DNA of 64,000 bases from Membranipora membranacea (lineage: Eukaryota; Bryozoa; Gymnolaemata; Cheilostomatida; Membraniporidae). Position 1 is the first letter of the stretch. Each line of letters starts with the position of its first letter. Under the pieces are notes generated by a model. The model had not been told where the DNA came from. It saw nothing but the letters and a program-made list of their open reading frames with translations, and made no database searches. Both the position numbers and the translations under genes were made by a program. Where the stretch lies: assembly GCA_914767715.1 (NCBI GenBank), contig OU612070.1:2187501-2251500 (forward strand). Reading direction: 5' to 3'. Positions 1-12,600 of the stretch are shown here, piece by piece.

Positions 1-1
1 G

Positions 2-2687
2 ACAGCAGATCTAATACGTGACCCACTGATGACCATGAAAGATTTTTACAACCTCGGAGAAGATGGTAAATGCTATTTCATGTAGAAATTCTCTACTAGT
101 GCATTAAATCAAAACCAAACAACCAAAAATGACATCTATCATCTATCCCAGATCAAAAACTTACAGTTGTGCCCATCTAAGTCCAACGACTGATAACAGT
201 CATTGTGCTCCTGTGGATAATCTTTGTCATCATATTTCAAACAACCCTAGAACTATTCTTATGATGTTTCCTTTGTGACTGTTTGATTTTGCAGGCATTC
301 TTGATGAAGACGCTCTTTCCTTCATGGCCTTACCTCGATGTGGTAACAAAGACATAAGGGATCCAACCAGACCCTCTGTCTCCGTGAGTGTCGATACTGA
401 AGGTAGCGGAGTTGATATGGATGCAGATGAGTTTTCCAGCACCACAAGCAGCACGAGCTCGACCACAAGCTCGACCACTACCACCACCACAGAATTACCG
501 GCTAACGAGACAGACACTGCTGAATCCTCCTCAACACAATACCTGATTGGTCCAGAACATAGCAGCAACCTGCCCCATGAAAATTTACTTGAGAGAAACA
601 GGCGTTTTGTTATAATTGCAGGAGTTCCAACATGGGTTTCACCTGAATTTGACTTTAAATTTCCAATCACTGTCGGTTATCAAGATTATAGCTCAAAGAT
701 GACAACGGCTGACCAGGACGCGGCACTGGTTCACTGTCTTACGGTAAGTACAGGCAACATCTAGTTCTTCTGTTCATAACAAAAGGCAGAGTCATGTATT
801 CTATCGATATGTGACCATACACAAATGTAATATCTCTTGGCTTTCTTTGCTTGGACTACTTACTTCCAATTTTCGCTGTGCCCATGGTTGTGTTAAAGGG
901 TTATTCCCTCTTTTTATCCGAGAAGATAACTACAAAATCAATCCATATATATATTCTTATAAATTTCAGGCTTTTTCTCTGACTCGCAAAACAACAAACA
1001 CTGCTTGAGAGCTAGAATATTTTAATTTTGGACTTGATTGAAAGATGAATGTGTAATTTATTGTCCGATCTGCTCAGTTTTCATTTCTGTTTGTTTTAGA
1101 AGTGGGCAGAGGTTTCCGGTCTGTCTTTCCGGGTGGTTCCCGGGGGGAGTACAAATATCTATATAACTTTTGTACCCAGTCTTCCGAATGACCCAGGACC
1201 ATTCGGAACCCTGGCCATTGCCGCGTCACCAACACCTTGGATAACTAACGGACCAGGTTCTCAAATCAGGTTTGATGCGCGAGAGCCATGGGTGGCTAAA
1301 TGGACTCCTGGAATGACAGGTAAGTGTTTTGTGAAAAAGACAAAGTGATGGCGATGGTTGACTTACATGGTTATATATCATATATATCAGGTAGAGGTAG
1401 AGCTCAAGGCTCAGGTGGCCATCTCACGTCTACCATGGGAGGGCGCGATTTAGCAGATCTAACTCCATTTTATCCTCAGAAAAAATGACGTTGCGAATGA
1501 GGGCAGACGATTGACCTTGACATGGAATAGAAACCTGAGGATGGGAGGTTGGGGTATCGGGGTGGAACAATTCATCAATAAATGAGCAATGAGCTTCAAG
1601 TGAAAAGCAAACCATCATCTTCATCTGAAAGTTTGAGTATTGTATAATTGAGATTACATAGCACCTAAGTAATTTCTGTTCTCTGCTATCGATAATACTG
1701 CATTGTAGAATCTGAGCATCGAGGTGAAAATGGTTGCTCTAAGTTGCATCAAAAGCATCTTGTTATCTTGTTAGCTTGACACATCTTCCCATTATTATAG
1801 GTGACACTATAAGCTTTCAGGCGACGCTATGTCATGAGCTCGGACACTCCTTAGCCTTAGATCACTCATCTGATCGAAATGCGATCATGTTTGCTGAGGT
1901 GGTCGCAATGAATTCTGAGGCTGCACTGAACAGCGATGATATCGCTGGTATTCAATCTATCTATGGTACATCTAATGGTCAGGTTTGTATGTCTATGGTT
2001 TCCATGTCTATGGTTTCTATGTCTATAATTCCGCTCCAGCCACTTCACACTGTTTTAATATGCGGAAACTGCACAAATAATTATCACTTGTTAATCTAAT
2101 GCCTCTTTTGATATGACTCAAATTTACATTAACATGGAAAAGGACAAACGCATATGGCCTCTTCATATGATATGTTATAAATGTGCTCCTATTTATGTAT
2201 GTGTTATAATGTGCATAAATGAATGGTATTGTGGAATATCTAGAACTAGATTCTTTTCTCTTTTTAGACAATTGTGTCAGGATCAGGTCCAGCCCCAGCC
2301 CCAGCTCCTGTTCCATCCCCTGTTCCAGCTCCTGCTCCAGCACCTGTTCCAGCGCCAGTTCCAGCACCAGTTCCAGCCCCTGTTCCAGCGCCAATTCCTG
2401 GTCCAGCCCCCGCCCCATCTCCAAATCCTGCTCCTGCCCCAATGCCAATGCCAATGCCAATGCCGGTACCTACCCCGATGCCAGTACCAATGCCAACAAG
2501 AGCTGATCAGAACCCGAGAGGTGTTATAGGAATTGTTACACAGGCACTACCACCTCTTCTCCCTCCCCCCAGGGGCGGTGGAGGACGAAGGGGCGGTGAC
2601 AGAAGAGAAGCTCGCTTCAGATGTAGAGATATATCCAACAGACGCAGAAGGAGAAAATGTGTTAGAAGAGAGCTCAGAAAGCTGTGA
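2..2687 (+). CDS. Matrix metalloproteinase-like protease 1 (5' end outside window)
   Basis: Predicted secreted zinc endopeptidase of the matrixin family. Exons, joined by matching phase: 2-65, 295-743, 1100-1319, 1801-1982, 2268-2687. The first two encode the end of an MMP prodomain (MKDFYNLGEDG then ILDEDALSFM) with the cysteine switch PRCGNKD. A Ser/Thr/Asp-rich linker and a furin-like RNRR follow, then the catalytic domain. The zinc site is HELGHSLALDH, with Ala where the family has Gly (HExxHxxGxxH), followed by a Met-turn AIMFA. The last exon has no hemopexin domain; it is a Pro-Ala/Val low-complexity stretch followed by an Arg-rich tail and stop. AATAAA lies at 3070. The signal peptide and start of the prodomain lie upstream of the window. 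It is a tandem paralogue of the next gene, with the same intron phases (1,0,1,0). Family assignment is firm; substrate unknown. Confidence 0.88.
2282..2506 (+). repeat. Coding Pro-rich minisatellite
   Basis: Imperfect repeats of roughly 12-24 bases built on CCAGCNCCNGTT within the last exon of MMP 1. They encode Pro-Ala/Pro-Val and then Pro-Met repeats. The antisense frame is also open, which makes a shadow ORF there. Length variation between alleles is likely. Confidence 0.8.
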
Positions 2688-2730
2688 TTTACTCTAACAA
2701 AGTAGTGCACCATTATGGACAATGATCACC

Positions 2731-2769
2731 TTTTATCCAGGGAGTTACAGAGAAACTCCTTGTTTTATC
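2731..2769. repeat. Micro-palindromic insertion, family 1, 7-bp target duplication
   Basis: A 25-bp insert at 2738-2762 begins CAGGGAGTTACAGAG and ends AAACTCCTTG. It is flanked by exact direct repeats TTTTATC at 2731-2737 and 2763-2769. The insert ends are near inverted repeats of each other. The same start sequence recurs at 35495. Confidence 0.75.
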
Positions 2770-3038
2770 TAAGCTGATGTTTACCATTTTGATACCACAA
2801 AGGTATTATATTCAAATGATTACATCATAGCTACAACTATAAAATTAGCCTGATTATGACGCATTACCATTTTAGATCGAAATCTTGGTATTATTTTTTT
2901 AATTACCTGTTTGCGCAAGAATACGTTAAAATCAGATTCAAAGTGAAAGACCTTTTTCCTATAATATGTTATTACTCTAACTCTGGTCATCCACAGACCT
3001 AACTAACCTCTTCATAGACTATTTTGTGACTTTAATCA

Positions 3039-3071
3039 GTTAGAACAAGGAGTATTACTCCTTGGTTAGAA
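3039..3071. repeat. Micro-palindromic insertion, family 1, 7-bp target duplication
   Basis: The 19-bp insert CAAGGAGTATTACTCCTTG (3046-3064) is a perfect hairpin with a 3-base loop. Exact GTTAGAA copies flank it at 3039-3045 and 3065-3071. The right copy overlaps the AATAAA (3070-3075) of MMP 1. Confidence 0.8.
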
Positions 3072-4329
3072 TAAAGGTTATATTTACCATATCCTTGCTT
3101 ACTCAATTTTTATGGTTCCATCTTCAAAATTTATTGATTCCTAAACATATAATATATTATAAATATATAAAGGTCAGACATATGATGGGCTACTTTTACA
3201 CAGTCGGATTAGATTGTCTCCCTATAAAAACCTTCTACATATAATAAAAAAGATTATTCGTTGCTGGAATATAACAGATCACTCACTCAAATCAAGAAAC
3301 TCAAGACAGATAGTGGGTAATCTGTCTCACTTTCTATGGAAGTAGAGTTTTTGTTGGTAAAAAACTGTTAATTGTAAATGCAAAATATTTGATCCTAAGC
3401 ATATCTTTACGCAAGGACTTGCTAAGTTATTGCTCCTTATTTATTCTAAGATCAACAAAGAGAGTTTTTTTACTGTCTCTCATGTGACCACACAGAATAA
3501 TCAAGAGATTATCTCCTTGTGATACGAAAGACTCGTTGTCTCCTGATTATAACTGTTACATATTACGATAATTATCCTGATAAATAATACAAATTATTTC
3601 GCAAATCGATCATCAAAAGCTCTTGATGTAAGCTCTTGGTAATCACTGGCACACTCCCATAGCTGGCTGATACTATTTAGGAGTTAACTCTCTACTTAGA
3701 CAAAAACAACAATAGGTAATAATGGATAATCTTTACTTCGATAGTAACCTGAAGTCACATAGTACCAGTACCATGGACCCAGAACTGGTACACATCTACT
3801 TTCTTATTAGTCATGATATTACCTTCTACTTATTCTCAAGAGATTTAGTAAGATCTGAGCCGTTACGACATAGACAGAATAGCGTTAGCTGATTTGGATT
3901 AACTCCTGACACTTAGTTCCACATCATATATAAATATACCCAAAGCTCAATGATGAGGTTGCAAACCTCTGACAGTTTGAGTCGAGTTGACTGGTAACAT
4001 TTTTTTTGCTTTTATCCCAGCCGGTTTTCAGTTTCACATTTTTTTCGATACGATCATACAGGCTCTGATAATGGTCAGCAAGGAAGCTTCATAGTACCAT
4101 CTGGAATAATTTGATTTTGCTGCTCTCAGTCCCATACGTCTAACATCGCGTTGTTACGATATTTTTATATATATGGGAAAAGTGGGCTTCATAATTCAGT
4201 GTCATCACTTTAATACAGGGATTCTTAGTCTTGCCTTGTCTTACGAGGGGGACTGGGATAGAATGGAAGAAATCAGTCAGAATACAGGCTATATATGGCA
4301 CCCATCGTATTCAGAGGCCCCAGACTAAT

Positions 4330-4620
4330 TTGGTTTAGCATATATTGGTAGTAAGTCTGTCAGACAATTTTGTAAAGTCAGCCAGATCCATCACCTTAAT
4401 GCAAAGTTGTGTTTTAAGGTTTTGATATGTATCTATTTTGAGTGATTTCTTCCTGATTTTGGAGTAAATTGGGCAGTCAAAAATAAAGTTAATATTTGAA
4501 TCGATATAACACCGCATTTAGGACAGGATGACTCGTATGCAATGTTCATTCCGTTTGAGTGTTCTCTGCATTACCGTGACCTGTGATAGTGTTTACTACA
4601 TATGACAGAAGTGGCCTTCT
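4330..4620 (-). pseudogene. Decayed reverse-transcriptase-type ORF fragment
   Basis: Minus-strand reading gives VNTITGHGNAENT, then a SCPKCG-like knuckle near 4525, then NFIFDCPIYSKIRKK in another frame. This order (TGHG, CxxC, FDCPxYxxxR) is typical of the C-terminal end of non-LTR retrotransposon polymerases. Stops and frame changes separate the pieces, so it is a relic. The assignment rests on short motifs only. Confidence 0.45.
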
Positions 4621-5722
4621 GAGTTGCAACAGGGGTTTCGATATTTGACCCTTGATATGTCTAGCCATTGATATATAAATTCATATATTTCATATTTATA
4701 TATCAATGTGTCTAGTAATGGTTTTTGTTTTTGTACATTTCTTTGAGTTGAACCACTTATCGGTAAAAGCGCTGATAGCATGTACTTTGATTTTTCATTT
4801 GATGACTGTTTGAGCAATAGGGGGTGAGGGTTCAGGATCGAGGGTATCAAGCGCACCTCCTGGGATTGTTTAATGATTCATGGTTGTCAACTTAAAAATA
4901 TTCTCTCCGACAGCTGAACATCAACAGAGCATTTTAGCTCAGCCTTACAGCAATTATTTTAGTTCGATGTGCATCAATAGCATGAATTTGTGAACAGAGG
5001 GTAATGTTTATCTTCAATGGAAAGGGAAAGTTACAATAAGGTAAGAAGGCTGAGTTACCAGAGTTAAGTGAAATGAGTTCTGATTTCAAGATTTAACCCA
5101 GACCACAGATTAAGGATGCATTGTTTAAGCCTACAGGTATTATTTTGTTCCCTTTGTTTCCTTTGTTATTTTTTGTGGTGTATTGTTGCATTGGCAGATT
5201 TGGATATAAGGTGGTGCAAGGTAGCTGCGGCATTTCATAAGAAAGATTATCCTTAATGTGTCAATAATTGACATGATCAATGATGATAATATTGCCTCTC
5301 ACTGGCATATAAAAATGGTTCTGTGTGGAGTTCGTTCCTCAGTCTAACTTCGAACTTGAAGCCTCGCATCTTATCAGAGGATTGTTTTGTCCATGCGGTC
5401 TGACTGAAAAATTCCAAAGGTAGGTTTTTTTCTAAAATATTGTACATTTAAAGTTGCAATGATTAATAATTTGCAATATCTGAATTCACTGACTCGACAT
5501 ATTGAATGATACCATTACCTGCATAACTAATTTGGTTGCCAATAAAGGATATATTTTCTAAAGTGTCTCTACTGTTGTTGTTGTGCTTGTTCTTCAGAGA
5601 CACAATGGTCATTTCTCATATATTATTATATCAATGTTCAGGAAGAACTGTATTACACCGAGTATATCTATTTGGGAGTCGGCTGTTGATATAGTAGTAT
5701 CTGTCCTTCTATTGTACAGAGA

Positions 5723-8700
5723 ATGAAGTTAGTTCTTGTTCTGCTTGTGGGGAGCTTAGTGTCAGTATACTCTGCCAGTGAATCTTATGGTGAATTAGAT
5801 GATGTTGACAAATTTCTTCATTCAAACAATTTTACACAGGATGAGGTAAGACTTAACCTTTATTATTATATGGTTTGCTCTAACCAGTGAGTTTGGGACA
5901 TTCCAAACTTACTGCTCTTGCTGGGTGCAAAAATATGTTTTTCTCTAATTTAATATTACACTAAGTTTAATTACAGAATAAGTAAAATACTCCTTCTCTG
6001 TTATATGATAAATACATTCCTTCTGAGTTAGCCAGCATTACCAGCCAGAACATAAAGAGTAAATGTATTATTTTCTTACTCATTTGTGCAACTGTTGAAC
6101 AATCCAAACCACAATCGATTGATTTCGACTACAACCAGTCAAAACTGTGTACATATGCAGATCTGGTTATTCATGAGATTGTCATATCCCTCATTTGAAT
6201 GGAATATTTGTAATATTATTGTTTTTCTAAAGCTTTAGCACATCATAGTTTTAGGGTTTGAAACACCATGTGTGGCATATTTTATTTGCGTCATACAATT
6301 TGATAATCCTAAACATATAATCTTGTATTATAGTTGCCGTTTTCACACAGCTGTATGGAGAAGGAAAGTTATAATTTGATTGACCCTCGGTAGGGTTGTG
6401 TGGTTTCTTCTGTCTAGTTTGTCATTTTGATTTCTCTTTGCTTGTAGTGGATTACTCAATCTGCACAAGAGAGATTAGATACTATTGAGACACCTGCAGA
6501 GGGAATTAAAAGATTAAATGGCACACGTCAAGATGGTAAGACAAGTAATCTAACCAGGCCGATAACATTTTTTTTGACAGCTCATTTCTGAATCAATTCA
6601 CAACTTTCATCCCAACAAAGGAAAGGCTTATCTTAAGATTATGCTATTGACGCAGTCCTGGAGGCTAATTGATGAGAAATCTATTACAATATTATGCCGC
6701 TCAGGTGCCGTATAACTCTTTTCTCATGAGTCTCTCGCTAAAAAAAACTGCTGATCACGAAGAGGAAGGAGGTAATCCCCTCCTGCAGCTTAGTAATTCA
6801 GTAGCTTGATTTGAGCTGACAGCTGGAAATCTGTGGTTTATGACAATGCATAATCTAAATTTCTAAAAAAAAACATTCTGTGGCACGAGTATGAGAATAT
6901 GGATATAAGGAAGATTATGGTTGCACTTAGCGCAATCTTTAACTCAAACAGATAAAGTTATCGTATGGCAATAAATTATAACTTTGATAGTACACACTCA
7001 CTCACTCACTCACCACAGCAGTGCATAGTATAGATTACTGAGACTGAGAACGAATTATTTAATGTCAACACATGTATGTAAGGTGTAAACATAGACTTAA
7101 TATACTACTGTAGTATATTAAGTCTATGGGTGTAAATCAGCTAACAGATAGGAATAGTCTTCTCTTGAAACATGAAAACACAACTCTGATGCATAACTCA
7201 AATCAAAATTCTAAAATAGAGGTAACTTTTCAACAGTCAGAAGAAAACATTAATTACACTACAATGCATACACTTAGGTGGTATATCAAGTATATTAGTA
7301 GATAAAGTCGAATGGGAGTATGCTATGTCTATTAAATTTTGCACATTAACCCTAAGAAGAATATTTGTCATTTCAACAAAATTGACCAGCAATAAGAAAT
7401 GTAAAATTCCATGATCAAATCCCTGACAGCAAAATATTTCAAAATGGAGACCCAATATAGACAACAATATATGTACTTATCAGGTAAATGGTTTTGGAAA
7501 TGTGCAGTCAGTTTGAAAACATACTGTAGTACAAAACAAGCCATGAATATATTCAATAAACAGGGATAGGACCAAAAAACTCAGGACATCAAACATTTGT
7601 AGCACAAGGCAGGGCTTGAATCATTTGGCTACCTCTCTACATCTCAAAATGAATATTACTTATATACTGGAAGTATTGCGCATGACCTAAATATTTTTTG
7701 ATAATCTTTAGCTGGTTCACCAAAAGAAATCACGGAGATGAGTCAGGATCTGACGACGACATCAGAGCAAACATTGAGTAGAAAGAGAAGATATTCCTAT
7801 ATGGGTGATGGAAAGACTCTGTGGGTGGATATGCCAGTCACGTTTGGCTTCAAAAACTACCTACCAGACTCGAAAATGTCTAAAAAAGTGCAGGAAGACG
7901 TCGCGAGGGATTGTGCATCGGTAAGTAAACTTGAAGTAGAACTATCATTCATATGAAAATTTAAATGTCTGATGATAAAAACCACTAATATGAAAATCAA
8001 AGAATCTTTCGTTGCATAATTTTTCGTGCTTGTAAGTTGGTAACTTCTCAATTTCAGAAATGGGCTGCAGTGTCAGGGCTTTCGTTTGTGCTGGTCAGAG
8101 ATAAAATACCTAACATTAGAATAGAGTTTGTAAAGTTGGATGGTGCGCTTGGGACACAGAAAGCGGGTCAGGGAAATTTTATTGGAGAGGGGCAGATGCC
8201 CCAGCCATACAGCAATCCACCGTCATCCTTCCTACAGCTAGACGAGGAAGAGGACTGGACACCACGATGGTCTGTCAGATTCTCAGGTAGGTGTCGCTCA
8301 TCTGTGGTAGTTTTTTTCCCACCGGGTAGCTGATGATTGACTGACTAGGTTACCAGCTTATTATCTCAAATAAAGGTGTCAGTTGCGTCAATAAATTGCA
8401 TGAACTTTGCAAACTGGTTACTGATTCAATGTGTGTTTAGAAGTTTATGTAGATTTGTTGTAATTTTGAGAATTTTCTTTAATTACAGCGATAAGTTTAC
8501 AAGAGACAATGTGTCATGAGTTTGGGCATTGCCTTGGTCTAAATCACAGTACTATACGTCAGGCTGTCATGTTTGCTGATACTTCGGGGCGTACAAGCGA
8601 CACCCGTCTCTCCTCTGATGATATTGCAGGCATTCAAAGCCTCTATGGTAAACCGAGTCAGGTAGGGTCAGCTTTATTAGAATACTAATTTTGGTTCAAT

Positions 8701-9113
8701 TCAACTGTGTAAAAGCTGCTATTGTATATCATTGTACTGATCTCATTGTCAGTCTCTTTACCAGTTTGATTTCTGTTTGGTTGTAGGAATCAGTGTCTCC
8801 TGACCTTGAACAAAGAAACTTGAGAGTTGAATCAGTTACACCTTCTCCAAGGACAACACCGAAACCAAAACCGAAACCAACACCCCCACCACCACCGCCT
8901 CCACCACCACCCACTGCTCCCCCAGCACCTACATGGGCACCCATCCCTCAAATCCAACAAACTCCCAGATCAAATAGAGCGCAAAATTCTAACAACCGTG
9001 CAAACCAGAACAGAGGTAGCACACAAAGGTGCAATCAAAGAAACAGAGCTAGAAGGCGGTCGTGTCGTAATCAAAAACGACAGCAGCGCCAAAACAATAG
9101 ATCCAGATCATGA
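5723..9113 (+). CDS. Matrix metalloproteinase-like protease 2, cysteine switch not found
   Basis: Predicted secreted zinc protease of 382 residues. Exons: 5723-5845, 6448-6535, 7712-7920, 8058-8286, 8489-8661, 8787-9113, all phase-consistent. The start is the ATG opening a clear signal peptide (MKLVLVLLVGSLVSVYS). The propeptide ends at a furin-like RKRR. The catalytic domain has HEFGHCLGLNH (intact HExxHxxGxxH) and Met-turn AVMFA. The C-terminus is Lys-Pro and poly-Pro, then Arg/Gln/Asn-rich, with no hemopexin domain. AATAAA at 9478. The exon that in MMP 1 carries PRCGNKD is present here at the same intron phase but reads GSPKEITEMSQDL; no Cys-switch sequence was seen in the 1.2 kb intron before it. 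Intron 2 holds a micro-palindrome at 7082-7136. Confidence 0.88.
7082..7136. repeat. Micro-palindromic insertion, family 2, 8-bp target duplication
   Basis: A 39-bp hairpin (7090-7128) with arms CATAGACTTAATATACTAC and its complement around a 1-base centre. Exact direct repeats GGTGTAAA lie at 7082-7089 and 7129-7136. A sister copy is at 48974-49017. Confidence 0.8.
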
Positions 9114-9647
9114 AAACTCCCCAAAGGCCAAATTTATTTGTTTCTAGTATACATTTTTATATTTTTTTGTGTAAACATCCTCCCAGGCCAACCTGCACCA
9201 TATCACAATATAGCTTTTTTATGGAGGCCTTCTAGATTGCAATGCCCTGCCACGAGGTGTTATTTTTGATTTTTTTTAATTGTTTAATACCTTATATATA
9301 TTATATAAGTTAAGTCTTCATTCTGTCTTGTCTGTCTTTGTATTGCTATTGAGAAGAAAAAATATGCCTTCATAATATCATAGAACGGAAATTGACAGCA
9401 AGTTGATTACTTATGTGTACATTTAAAGCTACCCCTAAAGAAGCGAATGTACAAGAGATACAAGTAGCACAACCTAGAATAAAGCAGTGCAGACTGTTGG
9501 TGAAAAGTTTTATATTTTCTTGTTCTTTAAAATTATGTAAAATATTGGCGGCATAACAAACCTCCCAGGTGCTGACTTATCATGTACTATTACATAACTG
9601 CTTCAACCAAAACTTTACCAATTACTATTACACCATCAATTCAGTTA
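9114..9647. other. Convergent intergenic gap
   Basis: Lies between the stop of MMP 2 (+) and the stop of the sulfotransferase (-). It contains the MMP 2 3' UTR with AATAAA at 9478-9483. Nothing else was recognised. Confidence 0.6.
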
Positions 9648-12600
9648 TTACTGAGGTTGGCAGTCAAATATCTGTAATAGTTTAGGATACTTCTCTCTCA
9701 TATTAGGATAATCCTGCTGTCTAGTATCGAAGGTACTCATGAATTGTTCATGTTGAACAGAATCAAAATGGTTTCTCCAATCCCCTACTTTACCTACAAC
9801 CAACAACCACACGATATTACATTACCAAATAATATAATTAGGTATGTATGTATAGTTAATGTATATCTGAAGGACACAGTCCTTGAACAGCAATTACTGG
9901 TTAACTTCACACACACATACATACATAAGCTTTTTATTCTTCACAGGCAGAATCTCTATTTTGTTATGAGATTGTCCTGTTGTCTTGGGAAAAGGATTTA
10001 TCAACTATGTGGTACATATTTGACAAACTGGCGCTAATACTGCTATTTCACATCTGATATGATCATTGGGCTAGTTCACTTGAAAGAATGACCAAGCTTC
10101 GCTGATTTTCAATGAAAACGTGATGACAAGGATTCATCCCCGGTGACCCTACCTTCTCTGTACATTGAGTAGTCTTCTGAAACATAATGTCCTAATGCTT
10201 CAACTTCTTTTGCATGTTTGACATCTTTCATCTTACTGAAAGAGGTGCTTTCAGCTATTGCTGCTATTAATTCTTCATCCCGCTTTAGTCCTAGAAACTC
10301 TGAAAGTCTTGTGATTTCCTCTGTAGGGTTCTAAAATCAGTAATGTTTTCTTTTCGTCAAGCCCAAACCTTGTTATTCTATACACACAAAAGCATCTGAA
10401 GCTATTTTAGAGTAATTCACGTACAATCTTGTTGGCATTACTGCTGCCGGCACGGCATGAGCTAATCTATATGTTAGAATAATTTTATAACAACAATATT
10501 GTAAAGCCATCATCAGAGTTTTTTACCTCTCTGCTCTGAGTAGACAACCTGCAAATGCCATATATATATATATATATATACATATATATATTATACTGCT
10601 ACTTGTTTCACTAACCGCCTTCAGGTCTTCGTAGTATAGATTATAAAAGTTTTTATCTTGCTTGTGCTGAAGCGTCGTACCAGGTAGATTGGGGCACTAT
10701 AAAAACAGATTGATGGAAATCAGACTGTTCTGCTGGTAGTAAGATGAGATACACATAGATATAGAAGGAAGGTGTTGTCTAAGTTTTATGACGGTTTACA
10801 TCAAGGAGTAAAATTGCCACGTTGACATGATCCTGTTCTTTTCAATGCAGCTGGCTCAATTATCAGATTCAGAGGGAACCTGCTCACTCTTTTTGCTTTA
10901 CATATACATTTTTGCGCACTCGTTGATTAGCTGCTTCTAGAGACAACACATACAGACCAAAGCATTCATGCTAATTGTGTTGTACCAAGGAGTCAGACAC
11001 TCCTTGGTTGTACTGACTGCATAAACACAGCAGAGCTAGCTGCCTGACTATATAAAACTCCATGGACTGAGTGTTGTCTTCGTTTAAAATAGACTCACTG
11101 AGCTATTATTTGTGAACACATTGTTGATGTAGTAATTCCAGTCACAAGTCATGGCCAATCCTTTGACACTTCTCACACCATGGTGATAGAAGGAGACTGT
11201 AACGTCAGCTGGATTCCTATGTACTAAACTTTCCTCTGGATTAAAAAGTAATTATTTTATTAATTTTAATGAACATGACATGCATCGAAATATGTCTCAC
11301 GTAAGGTAGCGACACCGGGTCAGCAAATTATTGACTTTATATTGTTGGCAAGCTGCCAAGCTCCTGATGGTTAACAGCTCATTTTAGGCTATTTTAGCAA
11401 AAAGGATGGTTGAGCCAATTTGATTGCTAGAAATTTCAAAACAGGTAATATTTATTCTTAGAAATATAGTTCATCATAATTTTGGTTTAAAATAATATAC
11501 GATGAGACTAATGTGGCTTTTTACGTCACGTCATAATGCATATGATTTTTTTAATTCAATGAGATAATGCAAAATTTAAGCAACGATTAGAAACAGATTG
11601 AATAAGTGAGAGCTAAGACTTTTGCTAGTTTCCACTGAAGTGCTGTTATTATAATAATCAGATATATATATATAGATTTTATTTTTATTTATTTATTTCC
11701 CATCATGATGTGGTAATTTGATTGATAAAAAATGTCACAATGCACAATAGATATCCATAGAAAGTAGGTAACAGCTGATGTTACTACCATCAGCCCTTGA
11801 GCACTTCGCTAACCACCAGGAATTCTTAGTACAGACATCACATACACTGGTATACGTTACATGCACTTATGTCACATCTATGATATGTCCACACAGAGAT
11901 GAGTGTATAATTCTCGGTCTGCTGACTTCCTCCCTGTTTTGTGTGGTGGTATCTATACCCTCCTCCAGCATCTGCTCAATCTTGTTTTCTGTTCTGGCCT
12001 CTTCTGACCCTCGCGTCAGCATCATAAGTATCTAGAGAACTAGAGAACTCGATCAAGTTTGGTCCAATTTGCAAGCATTCAGACCGTTCCCATTCTAAGG
12101 ACTGCCTTTTCTGGCGGCTCGAAGGGGCAACTTAAAATGCAGGCAAATTGGATCATACTTGATCTAATAAGATACCAATGCGAATTAGGCATTACTTATT
12201 TATTATGTAAATTTATATTATTGTTTTTGTCATTAATTTTACCATTGATCATATGCCATCCGTTTCTTTTTAATCAGCATCTCATTTGCTTTAACCTGGA
12301 TTCAAAATATATGATGTGTGATGACCACTGATATGGAATAAGTGTTTATATACCTATATATAAATGATAATAATAATATAATAAATACAAATAATAACAT
12401 AAATATGTATATAATATAATGAATTTAAATATACCCCAGTGGTGCTATCATTTGGCACCTCACCTAAGTCATCAAACAAAATAAAAACAAAAAAATAATC
12501 ACAAGCTGAATGTCCCACTATATTAGCTACCACATGCAGGTACCATCACTCACCTGATTTAGGATAGGTTAGCAAGTAGAGGTCATCGTCAAAGACAGGA

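Larger units (their letters stand above)
2688..5722. other. Intergenic stretch between the two MMP genes
   Basis: AT-rich DNA with no convincing gene. It holds the MMP 1 3' UTR with a poly(A) signal near 3070, two tiny palindromic insertions (2731-2769 and 3039-3071) and a decayed retroelement fragment (about 4330-4620, minus strand). The 5' UTR of MMP 2 presumably lies at its right end; no TATA box or promoter could be placed with confidence. Confidence 0.6.

Noticed and set aside
230-670. Minus-strand ORF opposite the MMP 1 prodomain exon
   Set aside because: Shadow of a well-supported coding exon carrying PRCGNKD and RNRR.
2023-2460. Minus-strand ORF rich in Leu/Glu/Gln
   Set aside because: Antisense shadow of the proline minisatellite in the MMP 1 last exon.
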